Source: Magnaporthiopsis rhizophila
Taxonomy: Eukaryota; Ascomycota; Sordariomycetes; Magnaporthales; Magnaporthaceae
Direction: 5' to 3'
DNA length: 64,000 nucleotides
Assembly: GCA_003049465.1 (NCBI GenBank)
Contig: PYSS01000080.1
Coordinates: 1-64,000 of the forward strand
In this document: positions 1 through 14,000 of the stretch, piece by piece
Position numbering within the stretch: position 1 is the stretch's first letter
Layout: the number at the start of each line of letters is the position of its first letter
The notes under the pieces: model-generated
Seen by the model: only the letters and a program-made list of their open reading frames with translations
What the model was told of the DNA's origin: nothing
Database searches by the model: none
Made by a program: the position numbers and the translations under genes

Positions 1-3000
1 ATATTACAAAATTATTTAAAGGATTAGGTTTTTTTAAACTTTTATAAATTTTTATAACAAAATTTTTTTTAATAAAAAAATTATACCTTAAAAAATTTGT
101 TTTAAACTATTTTTAATAATTAAATTAATATTTGGATTATTAAATTTATATTTAAAAATTGCCAGCAATACAGCAATTTTTTTTTTTAGCTTTTTTCGAA
201 AATTTTGATAATTTAAACCTTATATATATAAATTAGCTAAATATAAAAGCCCCGAAAATATTTATTAGGTTTTTAATAAATTGCAAAATTATTATTTTTG
301 GCAGGTTAAACCTAAAAAGTTTAAAAAAATTGGATTTATTATTAATCGATACAAATAATACCCAAAATCTGGCAATTAAAAAAGCAGCAAAACCTTTAAT
401 AATAAATTGTTAGGATAAAAATAAAATTTTTAAAATTGCAATTTTGCCCGCAAAATTATCGGTTTAAACGGAGGCATACGGTTATTAAATTAGCAAAAAA
501 TGGTTAACCGGAAATTTTTAAAGCGGATTAATATATAAATTAAAATATAATAATTATTTTTACGATAAAATAATCCGTTACCAAAATAAAAACCGGCCAA
601 AATATTAATTTTTTTTTAATTTTTAAACCAAAATGGCAATTTTTGGATAACCATTTTTCTAATTTTTTTAAAAAATATTACAGGAATTAGATTTTGGTAA
701 TTTTATAATAATTATTATCCAAATCAGAAATTAATTAATTAATTAGGATTTATTTTTTTGATTTGCCAAATTGGAAAAACCGGTTTTTAGTTATAAAAAA
801 TTATATATCCGGTTATTATTATTAGGAATTTTTGTCTTATAAACGCGCAAAAAGCCAAACAATTAACCTGTACTGTATATTTTTTTCGCTGGATATAATT
901 AATGTATTATTTAATATAAATTTGGTAAAAATATTTGGAAATATATATAATAAAATATATAAATATTTTGGAAAATAATATAATATTATGGACAATAAGG
1001 TTTTAATTTTTACAAATACCTATAAAACGTTTAGCATTTTTTTTTACAATTTTATACGCTTTTTTTATTAATTTTTATAAATTAAACCGAGGCTTATTTT
1101 ATCCGGGTTATAAGCAAGCAATGCATTTTTAAAAAAATTTATTTAAAATTTAAAAAATATTTTGATACAAAAATTAATTAATAATAATATTATACAAATT
1201 GAAGCTTGATTATATTCCAAATTATTAATTTCGAAAATACAAATATAAATAAAAATAAAATGGAAATATTATAAACCTTTTTGAATAAATTCCAAATTTG
1301 CCAATAAATTTTAGGCCCCGATTATTAGCAGGATTATTAATTAATTATAAATGTTTTCCGTGCAGTTCAGGAAATGCCCGAATTTAAAATAGCCTTTTTA
1401 TATTCAAAAAAAATATTTAAAGGTTTGGTTTTTTAATTTTGCAATATTATGCAGGTAAAGGAGAATATTATTATTTATAATAATTATTTTGTTAAATGCA
1501 AATTTAGAAAAAATTTTAAAAATAAGCGTTATACCGGCAAATAGAATAATAATGGCTTTTGGAAAAGGTATTTTTATAATTTCCAAAACAAATGCTGGAT
1601 TTGTACCAAACACGGTTACCGTTTAGTGCGATACATACCGGAAAAGTAATGCAGTGCAAAAAAGTGTTGGAAAAATATTTGCTAAAAATATAGCAATTAA
1701 AAAAAATATTTTGCCCAGTTCCTTTTCAAATACAAAAAAAATAGCAATAAAAATAATAAGGAATTTGTAAACGATTAATAGGCCTAATTAATATTAAAGC
1801 CCAGCAATTAGTTAAATAATAATAAAAAAAGTATATTATTAATATATTTTTTTATCGTTGCTATTACCAGCCATTTTATTAACAAAACTTTCCGGTATTG
1901 CATTTAGGCATATTTTTTATAATAAATAAATAAGGACCAGAATAAAAATAACCAAAAGCAGGTATTATAATAATATATGCTTTTTAGCGGAAATAAATGG
2001 TGCGGTATTTTTTTAAATATAGGAGCGGCCAAAATTTTAACCGCCGGTTTTACGCAATTTTAAATATTATAATATTTTTTGCCTAATATTTAATTAATTA
2101 TTAGCAAATTTAAACGCCACGTTTATTTTGGTTTAGGAGATATTTTATTTAGCCTGGGCAAAATTATGTTAAAAATTTTGATCGGATCGATTATTTTTTA
2201 TATGGTTCTAATATAAACCCCTTTTTTGCTATATTTTAAAAATATAAATCAATTAGGCGTTTATTTTAATAATATATATAATAAGTTTATAACCAAATTT
2301 GATAAGCGTATTCCGATTATTAAAAAATTAAGCTATTTATAATTTTTTTTAATAAGGCTAACCACCCAGGCATTTTGTATTTAACTAATTAAACAATTAT
2401 AAAGGTGCTTTTTTTAATAAAAGCAAAACTGAGGCATTTATACAAATATTTTGGTTATTTTTTTATTAATTGCTTTTGGTATATGCTAAATTAAGCAAGC
2501 TATTAGGCAGATCGGAACATTTTGCAAATAATTAATCAAATATACCATTATTGCCAAATCATAAATTTTATATTATAATATTTTAAATTTATATTTAAAA
2601 ATAATATTAATTTTAATTATAAAATAATTATTAATATTATATATTTGGATAGCAAATAAATGCTTTATATAATTAATATAAATATTGCGTTTAGCACAGT
2701 AATATTTTTTAAAAAAAGATTAAGTAAAAAGATATGGGAAACTTTTAAATATTATTAATTTAATATTTATTTTGGTTTGTTTAATATTATATTTATAATA
2801 CAAAAACCAATTTTGTTACGAGCAAATTCCAGGCGAAAATAAAACTTTTTGGGATTATATATTATCAGGTTTTAATAAAAGTATATTAATCGATAAGCAA
2901 AGTTAAAAGGTATTATGGATTTTTCTAATAGGCTTAAAAAATAATTAAAAAGGAGTGCCCTAATATTCACTCCGATTTGGCGCTTTAAAAAATAATTAAA

Positions 3001-4169
3001 ATGCTGAATAATATTATAGGATTTAATGGATTGGTTTTTATTTTGTTTATTTTTGGTGCTATGCTGCAATTTAATAATAATTTAGCATTTTTTGAAATGC
3101 AGGTTTAACAAGCAGCAGTAATTACCAAAATTATAACAGAGCTGCGTAAATTTTTTGCCAAACGAAAGGTAAATAATGCTTTAAATATGCGCAATAATCC
3201 GAATATTACAGGAATATTACCCAGTTTTTTTGCTTTGGGAAATAAGGTTTTTATTTACTGAAAAAAATAAAAATGGCAGGGATTTTTTAAGGTATTATTT
3301 GTGATAAAAAACGAAATTATAATAAATATTCCAAATGGTTCGGCAACGTTCCGGAGCACTGTTTATAAACTTTATTATAAATTGGAGGAGCAGCAAACAG
3401 CAGGATTAAAGGAGCAGCCGGAGCTATTTAAATATCCAGCCCCAAACCAGCCGCAATTTCGAAAATAGCCTTGCAAAAATACAGAATAACAAATTAATAG
3501 CTTAATAAATGCTAATAAAAACAATTTAAAAATCGAAAAATTATTGTTATTTTTTTGCATAAATAAGGAAGGTTGCGCAGGATATTTGAATTACCGGCAT
3601 TTTTAATTATTGCACCAACCGATAAACTAGCACCCAAATAATATGGATAATTTTAGCGCAACCCTAAAGGAGCAAATATCCTAATAATATTTATAAGCGC
3701 AAAAAAAATGAAATTTATATGCTTAGCGCTTTATTATTAACAGGTTGGAAAAATTATAACCCTAAGCAAATTTTTTGAACAGTTTAACCAAAAGGAAATT
3801 GGCAATTTGCTGGTTAATAATATAATTAAGCCGATCAGATAATATTAGATTGATAAATCGGTAAAAATCTTTAGAATATATATAGTTAAAAAGGTTAAAA
3901 AAACAAATGCAAACTTTTACAAAAAATTAAAATTTGTGGTATAAAAATTTAGCGATTGGGAAAAGTTAATATTATTTACCCAGTTTCCGATAATTATGCA
4001 ATATAATTAATAACTGATCCTTACGCTTATATTAACCTTTATGGTTATAAAAAATTAATTAATAATCCGAAATATTAGCCAAATATATATCCAGGCCAAA
4101 ACCAAGTTATAAAAAACTGTTTACCTGCATTTTCCTATAAAATTATAACAGCAATATCCTTTTGGAACT

Positions 4170-5260
4170 ATATTTTATTTAATTAAACCGCTTTATGGAT
4201 TGGCTAAAGCTGGATTGCATTGGTTTGTAACGTACCAAAAATATTATAAAAAGCGATTGGATTATTTTATTTCTGATTATAATCCCTATTTGTTTATTTT
4301 AAAAATTGGTAAAAGTTTTGGAATTATTGGTATATAAACCGATAATATGCTAAATTTAAATAGCAAAAAATTTATAAAAAAAGAAAAAGTTGCCTTTTAA
4401 AAGGCAGGTTTTAAGGCTAAACCGAGATTTATTTTAGGCCCTGGTAATAAAGGTTATTTTAATGGCTGCAAAATTGCAATTAATAAAATAACTATTTATA
4501 TATAGCAAAAGGAACAGGCAAATTGGCTTAAGCTTATGCCTTATAAGGGCAATAATATTTAATAATAATATGTTGCCCAGCGCGTATAAGGGGCATATAT
4601 TAATTTAATATGCTAGCCGAAAACCGTTTTCGATTATTCCGTGGCTGTGCAAGCCAAAAAATCCCAGGATGCGGATATTAAAAAATTTAATAAATGCATT
4701 TATTGGCAAATTAATAATGCAAATAAAGGCCTGAATTATATTCAATTTGATCTGTTAAAAATAAGATTATTTGTGTTTGTGAACGGATTTTTTGCTAATA
4801 ATAAGGATTTTTATTTACAAATCGGTTTTATGGTTATTTTTGGAGTTAAAACTAGTATAAAGCAAAAAATAATTTTCAGATTACCGGAAATATATTGTAT
4901 TAAAGCTCCGTTAAATACAAAAGGGTGATACAAAGCATTTTTGCCAGCGAAATTTATAATATGGTTAGCAAATTTAATACGGGTTATATTTTTAAAACAA
5001 TATTTTTAGCGATTAATAAAAAATTGGATTTGCCCTTTTGCAAATTGGTGATTTGTACTAATAATTTTTCGTTATATCAATATTTTGTCCAATTTGGAAT
5101 AATAATAAAAAAATATTTTATAATAAATATTATGGCTTTCCGTAAATTTTATAAGGGTTGGGAAATTAATAAAATCCGATAAATTGCAAAAGCAGATAAT
5201 CCTGCGGATATTATAACCAAAGATTAGCCAAATAGGGCTTTGGAGGATTTTATTAGCTTT
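4170..5260 (+). pseudogene. Copia reverse transcriptase/RNase H remnant (left)
   Basis: Two open stretches, 4,641-4,928 and 4,925-5,182, overlap by a frame change and continue each other. The first matches the link between reverse transcriptase and RNase H, with an A-x-N-N-K-D block and a Q-I-G-F block. The second matches the RNase H core, with A-S-E-I-Y, a C-T-N-N-F-S-L-Y block where copia elements have C-T-D-S-K-S-L-Y, then I-M-A-F-R and finally N-P-A-D. Several Asp codons now read Asn, the change expected from G-to-A RIP on the coding strand. In-frame stops interrupt the upstream reverse transcriptase. No functional enzyme can be made. Confidence 0.75.
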
Positions 5261-5299
5261 AACATAATAATAATTAGGATTAAAGGATAAATAAAATAA

Positions 5300-7240
5300 A
5301 ATTAAAAATAAAAAAAAGCCAAGGGTTATAATAAATTAATTGTTTTTTTATGGTAAAAGCAATAAATTTTAAAAATATAGCACAATATAATATGGAATTG
5401 TGCTTTTTATAATTAATAAAAGCAGCAAATAGTACAGTGCAAAAAAACGATATTGTAATTTTTTAAATACACGTTCCCAAATCTCCTTTCACTCCTTTTT
5501 TTTTTTATTATGCACCTTTATTAAAATTGTAATATTCCATATTTTTAAAGCAGCCGCTCGGTTTATAATATTATATTCTGCTTATATTATTATAAAAAAA
5601 TTACTATTTGCCTCGGCAAATAAATTATTTTTATCCTTATCCTTTTCGGCAAAAATTAATATTATTTTGCAAATGGTTTTTTATTTATCAAATTCCTGCA
5701 ATCAAATAATCCCTATTAATAAAGTGCATTTCGATTATTTAACCCAAGGAACAAACTTATAGCCTTTTTGCGAATCTTTTTGCTTTAGCGCTATATTGCG
5801 AGGAATTTAAAGGCCGAATACAAAACTAAAAAAAATTAAAAATAATTATTAGCCCGATTTTACAGTTAAGCTTTTAAAAATTAAAGGATTTATATAGGTT
5901 TGTATATATGGCCCGAAGCGTATAGCTAATATTGCTTTTTGTTCGGGATTTAATCCCGGCAATTATTTCCCTTATTAAGCTTCGGTATTTTACCGGCCAA
6001 AATTAATTTAAAATATTTTAAGTATAAAATTAATTTTAAATCCCCCTTTTTACCGCGCCTGCCAAAGCCTAAAATTAGCGGTTTGATATTTTTGCCGCTA
6101 ATAGTAGGATAATCGGAAATTTTAAGGATAATTTTGCTTTTGCCTTTTTTTTTAGGGGTTTTGTGTTTAGGACGATCTTCGGATTGCTAAATAGTAAAAT
6201 TAATAATTTTAGCCGGCTTTTATAAAGGTTATAATTATATTTAAGCAGATTTTAATTGCTCGAAAAGCATAAAATAAATTATGGCCTGCTTATATTACTT
6301 GGTGAAAAATTCATTTTAAAATTGGAAAATTAAAGGCTTAGCAAATTTCTTTTTTTTTTATTATTATTTTTTTGCGTAATAAAATTATTATTAAGCTAAT
6401 TGATAAGTTTGGTTTATTTATCTATCAAATTGCTATAATTTAACTGGCGCTAAAAAGCTATTCCTAATAAAATATTAACTATTTGCTAAAAAGTAACCTT
6501 TCCCCGCCTAATGCGGAACCTTTTATCCTTTTTTTAACGATTATTTGAAGGTTTAGATACAGATTCCAAAAAAGTGCCCGTAATTCTAATTATTTGTAAT
6601 GCTGTTACGGCAAAATTTGTAATATTATTAGGATTAATTAAAAAAGGATTAATAATTTCGGAAGGGCTAACCGCAGGATTATATTTGAGATTTTCGGTCA
6701 GGATAGGATTGGGATTCGGAGCTGGAGCAGAAAATGGCTTATTTAAAGTTTAAGCGTGTTTGGTTTGCTCGAAATAAAATATTAATATATTAATAGTATT
6801 GGTATTAATTTGGGGATTATTTAATTAAACCGGAAACACTGGTACAGCCAAATTTTGCAGGAGACCAGTTTGTTTTTTAGTTTAACCGTTATAAGCGATA
6901 ACCTTAAATTTGTTATTATTCGATAGAAGATTATTAGTTGGGCCCAGATTTTGAAAATAACGGTTTTTGTGCAATTGCGTGAAATTTGACGATTTCCTTT
7001 TTTTACCAGCCATTTTGGCTGTAGGAACAAAAAAAGGGAAAGAAAAATAACGATTAATAAAGTGACAATTAACTGATCGGGATCCTAAATAATAAGGCGC
7101 ATACAAATAAGGCACAAAAAGGACAGGTTAATAAATAAGGTTTACCGGTGCAGGTTAGCTGGATTACAAATTGGGCGAACGAAATACTTTTATATAAGCG
7201 CAAATCTTACCTTTAAAATTATAAAGGCAATTATTAGTAT
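5300..7240 (-). other. Extra segment between copia RNase H and LTR, with antisense ORF remnant (left)
   Basis: A copia element normally has only a short stretch between RNase H and its 3' LTR; here it is about 1.9 kb. Read on the minus strand it holds broken but protein-like text, starting at about 7,020 with a basic M-A-G-K-K-R-K-S-S-N-F-T-Q-L-H-K peptide and continuing through many stops to about 5,700. The right arm carries the mirror copy with the longest open piece at 8,912-9,214. I do not recognise the protein. It could be an additional antisense ORF of the element or another element nested before the inversion formed. Confidence 0.4.
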
Positions 7241-7915
7241 TATTTTTTATTAAAATGATCTGCTAAATAGCTTTTTATTGCGCAAAGATCCGCATTTGAA
7301 CCATTTTTTTCCTATTATTTTTTGGTTTAATAATCCAGTGCTCCCAAAGTATAGAAATGCTTTTCCAAAGCGCATATTTTTTTTGCCTCAGTTACCGGCC
7401 TATTAAAGCCGCTCCCCTTTTTAGATAAACGTTTCGGATTACCAGATCCGGCTATTTTCTTTGTTAAAAGATCGGATTACCGGATCCGGCATTTCTTTTG
7501 TGAAGACCCCTCCGTTGGGGTTTCCGGAAATCCTTACGATCTCCGGGATAAACCTATTATGTTGTGGGAATAGGACACCGGGATGCCCGCGCACAAAAAA
7601 AATAAAGAATTGCCGGTATCGGAATAGGCATTTTGTGCGCGTGCGATCCGGAAAAGGAGGACGGAATGGAGGGACCCTTTGGGCCCCTTTGGATCCCGCA
7701 CAGGCCAACCGGCCTGTGCGGTTAGAGCGGCGGATCGCCCTTTGGGCGATCGCCTTCGCGCAGATAAAAGGGCAGTCCTTTGCCCTTCTTTAGGCAGATA
7801 GATTCCTTCCTCCTTATGCATAATAATAGGATTTTCCCAGATTATAAAGATCGTTGTTCACCCTTTTTGAAAATCTCCGAGCCGACTGAACAGGAGAAAC
7901 CCTCTCCTGCCAACA
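7241..7915 (+). repeat. Central LTR of the copia palindrome, partly free of RIP
   Basis: The unpaired centre of the inverted repeat ends in CCAACA at 7,910-7,915, a normal LTR terminus. It is similar in inverted orientation to 15,641-15,942: 7,915 pairs with 15,641, 7,821 with 15,735 and 7,614 with 15,942. About 7,435-7,830 is GC-rich and little mutated, in sharp contrast to both flanks. It carries short self-complementary runs such as CGGATCGCCC/GGGCGATCGCC and GGCCAACCGGCC. The inner edge near 7,241 is inferred from where arm pairing stops. Open frames inside it (7,461-7,793 plus; 7,534-7,821 minus) are regarded as chance. Confidence 0.65.
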
Positions 7916-7929
7916 ATTAATAATTATTT

Positions 7930-9880
7930 TTATAATTTTAAGGGTAGGATTTGCACTTATATAAAGGTATTTTGTCCGCCCCGTTTGTAATCCGGCCAAC
8001 CTGCACCGGTAAACCTCACTTATTAACCTGTCCTTTTTATACCTTATTTATATGCATTTTATTATTTAAAATTCCAATCAGTTAATTATTATTTTATTAA
8101 TTGTTATTTCTTTTTCCTTTTTTTTGCCCTTTTTTTGTTCCTGCAGCCAAAATGATTAATAAAAAAAAATCGTCAAATTTTATACGGTTGCACAAAAGCC
8201 GTTATTTTTAAAATCTGGACCCAATTAATAATTTTTTATTAAGCAATAATAAATTTAAAATTATCGCTTACAATAGTTAAATTAAAAAGCGAGCTGGTTT
8301 TTTGCAAAATTTGGCTGTACCAATATTCCCGGCTTAATTAAATAATTCCCAAATCGATACCAATACCGTTAGTGCATTAATATTTTATTTTAAAAAAACC
8401 AAACATATTTAGGTTTTAAACAAGCCATTTTTTATTTTGGCTCCGAATCCTGATCCTGTTTCAACCGAAAATCTCAAGTATAATCCTGCGGCTGGCCCTT
8501 CCAAAATTATTAATCCTTTTTTTATCAATCCCGATAATATTACAAATTTTACCGTGGCAGTATTATAAATAATTAAAGCTACAGGCATTTTTTTGGGATC
8601 TGTGTTTAAATTTTCAAGCAATTATTAAAAAAAAAATAAAAAGTTCCGCATTAAATAAAAAAGGATTATTTTTTAATAAGCAATTAATATTTTATTGGAA
8701 GTAACTTTTTAATATTAATTAAATTATAGCAATTTAATGGATAAGCAAACCAAATTTATTAATTAATTTGATAATAATTTTATTATATAAGAAAATAATA
8801 ATAAAAAAAAGGAGTTTATTAAACTTTTAGCTTTTTAATTTTAAAACCGTCCTTTTACCGAATAATATAAGCAGATTATAATTTATTTTATGCTTTTCAA
8901 ATAATTACAATTTGTTTAAATACAATTATAACCTTTATAAAAGCCGGTTAAAATTATCAATTTTATTATTCAGCAATCCGAAAATTATTTTAAACCTAAA
9001 ACCTTTTAAAAAAAAGAAAGGCAAAAGCAAAATTATTCTTAAAATTTCCAATTATTCTATTATTAGCGGCAAAAATATTAAATTGCCGATTTTAGGCTTT
9101 AACGGGCGCAATAAAAAGGGGAATTTAAGATTAATCCCATATTTGGAATATTTTAAGTTAATTTTGGCCGGTAAAATGCCAAAACTTGATAAGGAAAATA
9201 ATTGCCGGAATTAAATCCCAAACAAAAAGCAATATTGGCTGTGCATTTTAGGCCATATATATAAGCTTATATAAATTTTTCGATTTTTAAAAGCTTAATT
9301 ATAAAATCGGGCTAATAATTATTTTTAATCCTTTTTTGGTTTTGCATCCGGCCTTTAAATTTTTTGCGGTGTAGCGCCAAAGCAAAAAGGTTCGCAAAAA
9401 AGCTATAAATTTATTTCCTGGATTAGGTAATCGAAATGTATTTTGCTAATAAAAATTATTTAATTGCAAAAATTTGATAAATAAAGAATTATTTATAAAA
9501 TGATACTAATCCTTACCAAAAAGGATAAGGGTAAAGATAATTTATTTGTTAAAATAAACAGTAATCTTTTTATAATAATACAAACGGAACATAATATGAT
9601 AAACCGAGCGGCCGTTTTAAAAATATAGGATACTGCAACCCTAATAAGAATATATAATAAAAAAGAGGAAAAAAAATAAAAGGAAATTTGGAAACATGCA
9701 TTTAGAAAATCGCGATATCATTTTTTTGCGCTATACTATTTGCTATTTTTATTAATCGTGGGAAGTACAATTCCATATTGTATTGCGCTATATTTTTAAA
9801 ATTTATTATTTTTATTATAAAAAAAATCGATTTATTATAATTTTTGACTTTTTTTTATTTTTGATTTTGTTTCACTTATT
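7930..9880 (+). other. Mirror copy of the unidentified antisense segment (right)
   Basis: This is the plus-strand counterpart of 5,300-7,240. The longest surviving open piece (8,912-9,214, 100 codons) has a K-K-K-K-G-K-S-K-I-I-L-K run and an L-P-I-L-G-F-N-G-R-N-K block; the same words appear on the minus strand at about 6,200-6,040. That a lysine-rich reading frame can still be followed in both arms supports former coding capacity on this strand. I do not recognise the family and assign no function. Confidence 0.35.
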
Positions 9881-9959
9881 CTTTAATCCTTATTATTATT
9901 ATATTAAAACTAATAAAAATTTTCAAAACCCTGTTTGGCTAATTTTTAATTATAGCATT

Positions 9960-11000
9960 TGCAGAATTATTTGCTTTTGCAATCCACCGGATCTTATTAA
10001 TTTCCCAACCTTTATAAGATTCGCGGAAAGCTATAATATTTATCATAAAATACTTTTCTGTTATTATTCCGAATTGGATAAAATATTAATATAGCAAAAA
10101 GCTATTAATACAAATTACCAACTTATAAAAAAATAAATCCAATTTTTTATTAATCGCTAAAAGCATTATTTTAAAAACATAACCCGTATCAAATCCGCTA
10201 ATCATATTATAAATTTTGCTGGCAAAAATGCTCCGTATTACCCTTTTGCATTTGACAAAACTACAATACAGTATATTTCCGGTGATTTAAAAATTATTTT
10301 CCTATTTTATACTGGTTTTAATTTCAAAAATAATTATAAAACTAATTTATAAACTAAAATCCTTATTATTAGCAAAAATCCGTTTATAAATATAAATAAT
10401 CTTACTTTTAACAAATAAAATTGAACATAATTCAGGCCTTTATCCGTATTATTAATTTGCTAACAAATATGCTTATTAAATTTTTTAATATCCGTATTTT
10501 GGGGTTTTTTGGTTTGCGCTGCCACGGAATAATCGAAAGCAGTTTCCGGATAGTATATCAAACTAATATATACTTTTTATGCACGCTAGATAATATATTA
10601 TTGCTGGATATTATTACCTTTATAAAGCATAAACTTAAACCGATCTGCCTGTTTTTTTTGCTATATACAAATAATTATTTTACCGATCGCAATTTTGCAA
10701 TTATTAAAATAACCTTCGTTATTAGGGCTTAGGATGGATTTTGGGTTAATTTTAAAACCTGCTTTTTAAAGGGCAACTTTTTCCTTTTTTATAAACTTTT
10801 TGCTGCTTAAATTTAGCATATTATCGGTTTATATCCCAACAATTCCAAAACTTTTGCCAATTTTTAAAATAAATAAATAAGGATTATAATCGGAAATAAA
10901 GCAATCTAATTGCTCCTTATAATATTTTTGGTACGTTACAAACCAATATAATCCGATTTTAGCTAATTTATAAAGCGGTTTAATCAAACGAAGCATGGTT
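9960..11000 (-). pseudogene. Copia reverse transcriptase/RNase H remnant (right)
   Basis: Minus-strand translation repeats the left-arm Pol text with different lesions, for example the C-F-I-S-D-Y-N-P-Y-L block and the G-I-V-G-I-x-T-D-N-M block near 10,920-10,810. Mutations that differ between the arms show that the copies decayed at least partly after duplication. The plus-strand frames 9,783-10,094 and 10,421-10,732 are shadows of this remnant and are not genes. Confidence 0.65.
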
Positions 11001-14000
11001 CCAAAAGGGTATTATTATTATAATTTTATAAAAAAACGCAGGTAAATAATTTTTTGCAGCTTAATTTTGGCCTGGGTATATATTTGGCTAAAATTTCGAA
11101 TTATTAACTGGTTCCTTATAGCTATAAAAATTAATATAAGCATAAGGATCAAGCATTAATTATATTATATAATTATCGGAAATTAGGTAAATAATATTAA
11201 TTTTTTCCAATTATTATATTTTTGTACCATAAATTTCAATTTTTTGTAAAAATTTGCATTTGTTTTTTTAACTTTTTTAACCATACATATTCCGAAAATT
11301 TTTGCCAATTTATCGATTTGGTATTATTTAATCAGTTTGATTATATTATTAGCCAGCAAATTACCAATTTTTTTTTGGTTAAACTATTTAAAAGGTTTAT
11401 TTGGGGTTATAATTTTTCCAACCTATTAATAATAAAATGTTAAACATATAAATTTCGTTTTTTTTACATTTATAAATATTATTGGAATATTTGCTGCTTT
11501 GGGGTTATACCAAAATCATCCATATTATTTGGGTGCCGGTTTATTGGCTAATACAATAACCGGAGATGCTAATAATTTAAATACCCTGCGCAACCTTCCT
11601 TATTTATACGAAAAAAATAACAGTAATTTTTCGATTTTTGAATTATCCTTGCTGATATTTGTTAAACTGTTAATTTACCGTTCTGTATTTTTATAAGGCC
11701 ATTTTCGGAGCTGCGGCTAGTTTAAAGCTGGATATTTAAATGGTTCTAACTATTCCTTTGGATTTGCTATTTGTTACTTTTCTAATTTATAATAAAGCTT
11801 GCAAATAATGTTTCGAAACGTTACTAAACCATTTGGTATATTTATTATAATTTTATTTTCTGTTACAAATAATATTTTAAAAAATTCCTGCCATTTTTGT
11901 TTTTTTCGGTAAATAAAAACCTTATTTCCCAAAATAAAAAAGCTGGGCAATATTCCTATGGTGCTTGGGTTATTGCGCATATTTAGGGTATTATTCACCC
12001 TCCGTTTGGTAAAAAGTTTGTGTAATTTTGCCATAATTTTGGTAATTACTGCCATTTGTTAAACCTGCATTTTAAAAGGTGCTAAATTATTATTAAATTA
12101 TAATATAGCACTAAAAATAAACAAAATAAAGACCAATTTATTAAACCCTATAATATTATTTAATATTTTAATTGCTTTTTAAAATGCCAAATCGGGGTAA
12201 ATATTAGGGCACTCCTTCCTGATTATTTTATAAGCCCATCGGAAAATTTATAATACTTTTCGATTTTACCTATCGATCAGTATGCTTTTATTAAAACCTG
12301 ATAGCATATAATCCCAAAAAGCTTTATTTTTGCCTGGAATTTGCTTATAGCAAAATTGGTTCCTGCATTATAAAATATAATATTAAACGGGCTAAGGTAA
12401 ATATTAAACCAGCAGCGTTTAAAAGTTTCCCATATTTTTTAACTGATCCCTTTTTAAAAAATATTGCTGTGCTAAATATAATATTTGTATTAATTATATA
12501 AAGCATTTGTTTATTGTTTAAATGCATAATATTAATAATTATTTTATAATTAAAATTAATATTATTTTTAAGCGTAAATTTAAAGCGTTATAATATAAAG
12601 CTTATAGTTTGGCAGTGGTGGTATACTCGATTAATTATTTACAAAATATCCCGATTTGCCCAATGGCCTGCCTGGTTTAGTATATGCTAAAAGCGATTAA
12701 CAGAAAGGTAACCAAAATATTTGTGCAAATGTTTTAGTTTTATTTCTGTTAGGGAAAATATTTTTATAATTATTTAATTAGTTAAATATAAGGCACCTGA
12801 ATGGTTAGCTTTATTAAAAAAAAACTATGGGTGGCCTAATTTTTTAATGATCAAAATGCGTTTGCCAAACTTGATTATAAATTTATTAGATATATTATTA
12901 AGGTAAACGCTTAGTTAATTTATATTTTTAAAGTATAATAAAAAAGGGGTTTATATTAGAATTATATAAAAAATAATCGATCCGATCAAAATTTTTAGCA
13001 TAATTTTGCCCAGGCTAAATAAAATATCTCCTAAACCAAAACGAACGTAGCATTTAAATTTGCCAGTCGTTAATTAAAAATCAGGCAGAAAATATTGCAA
13101 TGCTTGAAATTGTATAAAACCGGCGGTCGAAATTTTGGCCGCTTTTGTATCTGGAAAAATACCGCACCATTTATCTCCGTTAAAAAATATATATTATTAT
13201 AATATTTATTTCTGGTCATTTTTGTTCTGGTTTTTATTTGTTTGTTATAAAAAATAGGCCTAAATGCAATACTGGAAAGCTTTGTTAGCGAAATGATTGG
13301 CGGTAGCAGCGGTAAAAAAGTATATTAATAATATTTTTTTTATTATTATTTGATTAATTATTGGGCTTTAATATTAATTAGGCCTGTTAATTATTTGCGG
13401 GTTTTTTATTATTTTTATTATTATTTTTTTTTATATTTGAAAAAGAACTGGGCAAAACTTTTTTTGGATTATTATGCTTTTGGCAAATATTTTTTTAATA
13501 TTTTTTTGCACTGTATTATTTTTCTGGTGTATATCGTATTAAACAGCAACCGTGCTTGGCATAAATCTAATATTTATTTTGGAAATTATAAAAATGCCTT
13601 TTTCGGGGGCCGTTATTATTTCATTTGCTGGTATAATGCTTATTTTTAAAAAAATTTCCAAATTTGCATTCGATAAAATAATTATTATAAATAATAATAT
13701 TTTTTTTACCTGTATAATATTGCAAAACTGGAAGGCCAGGCCTTTAAACGTTTTTTTTGAACGTAAAAGGGCTATTTTAAATTTGAGTATTTCCTGGATT
13801 GCACAAAAAATATTTATAAACGGTTAATAATTTTATTAATAATCGGGGCCTAAAATTTGTTAACAAATTTGGAATTTATCCAAAAAGGGTTGAAATATTT
13901 TTATTTTGCTTTTATTTATATTTGCGCTTTCGAAACTGATAATTTGAAATATAATTAAATTTTAATCTGTATAATACTATTATTAATTAACCTTTGTATT

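Larger units (their letters stand above)
1..7915 (+). mobile_element. Ty1/copia retrotransposon, left copy (RIP-decayed, 5' end outside window)
   Basis: Reading the plus strand through stop codons gives a recognisable copia Pol. Reverse transcriptase segments lie at about 4,170-4,560, including a K-P-L-Y-G-L-A-K-A-G-like block and a T-D-N-M block standing in for the usual T-D-D. These are followed by a Q-R-x-x-G-A-Y-like connection and RNase H at about 4,640-5,260. The LTR at about 7,241-7,915 is taken as its 3' LTR, because its end (CCAACA) and orientation match the copy expected outside the window. The roughly 2 kb between RNase H and the LTR is longer than usual for this superfamily. Gag, protease and integrase should lie in 1-3,600 but are too decayed to delimit. 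It is non-functional. Confidence 0.75.
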
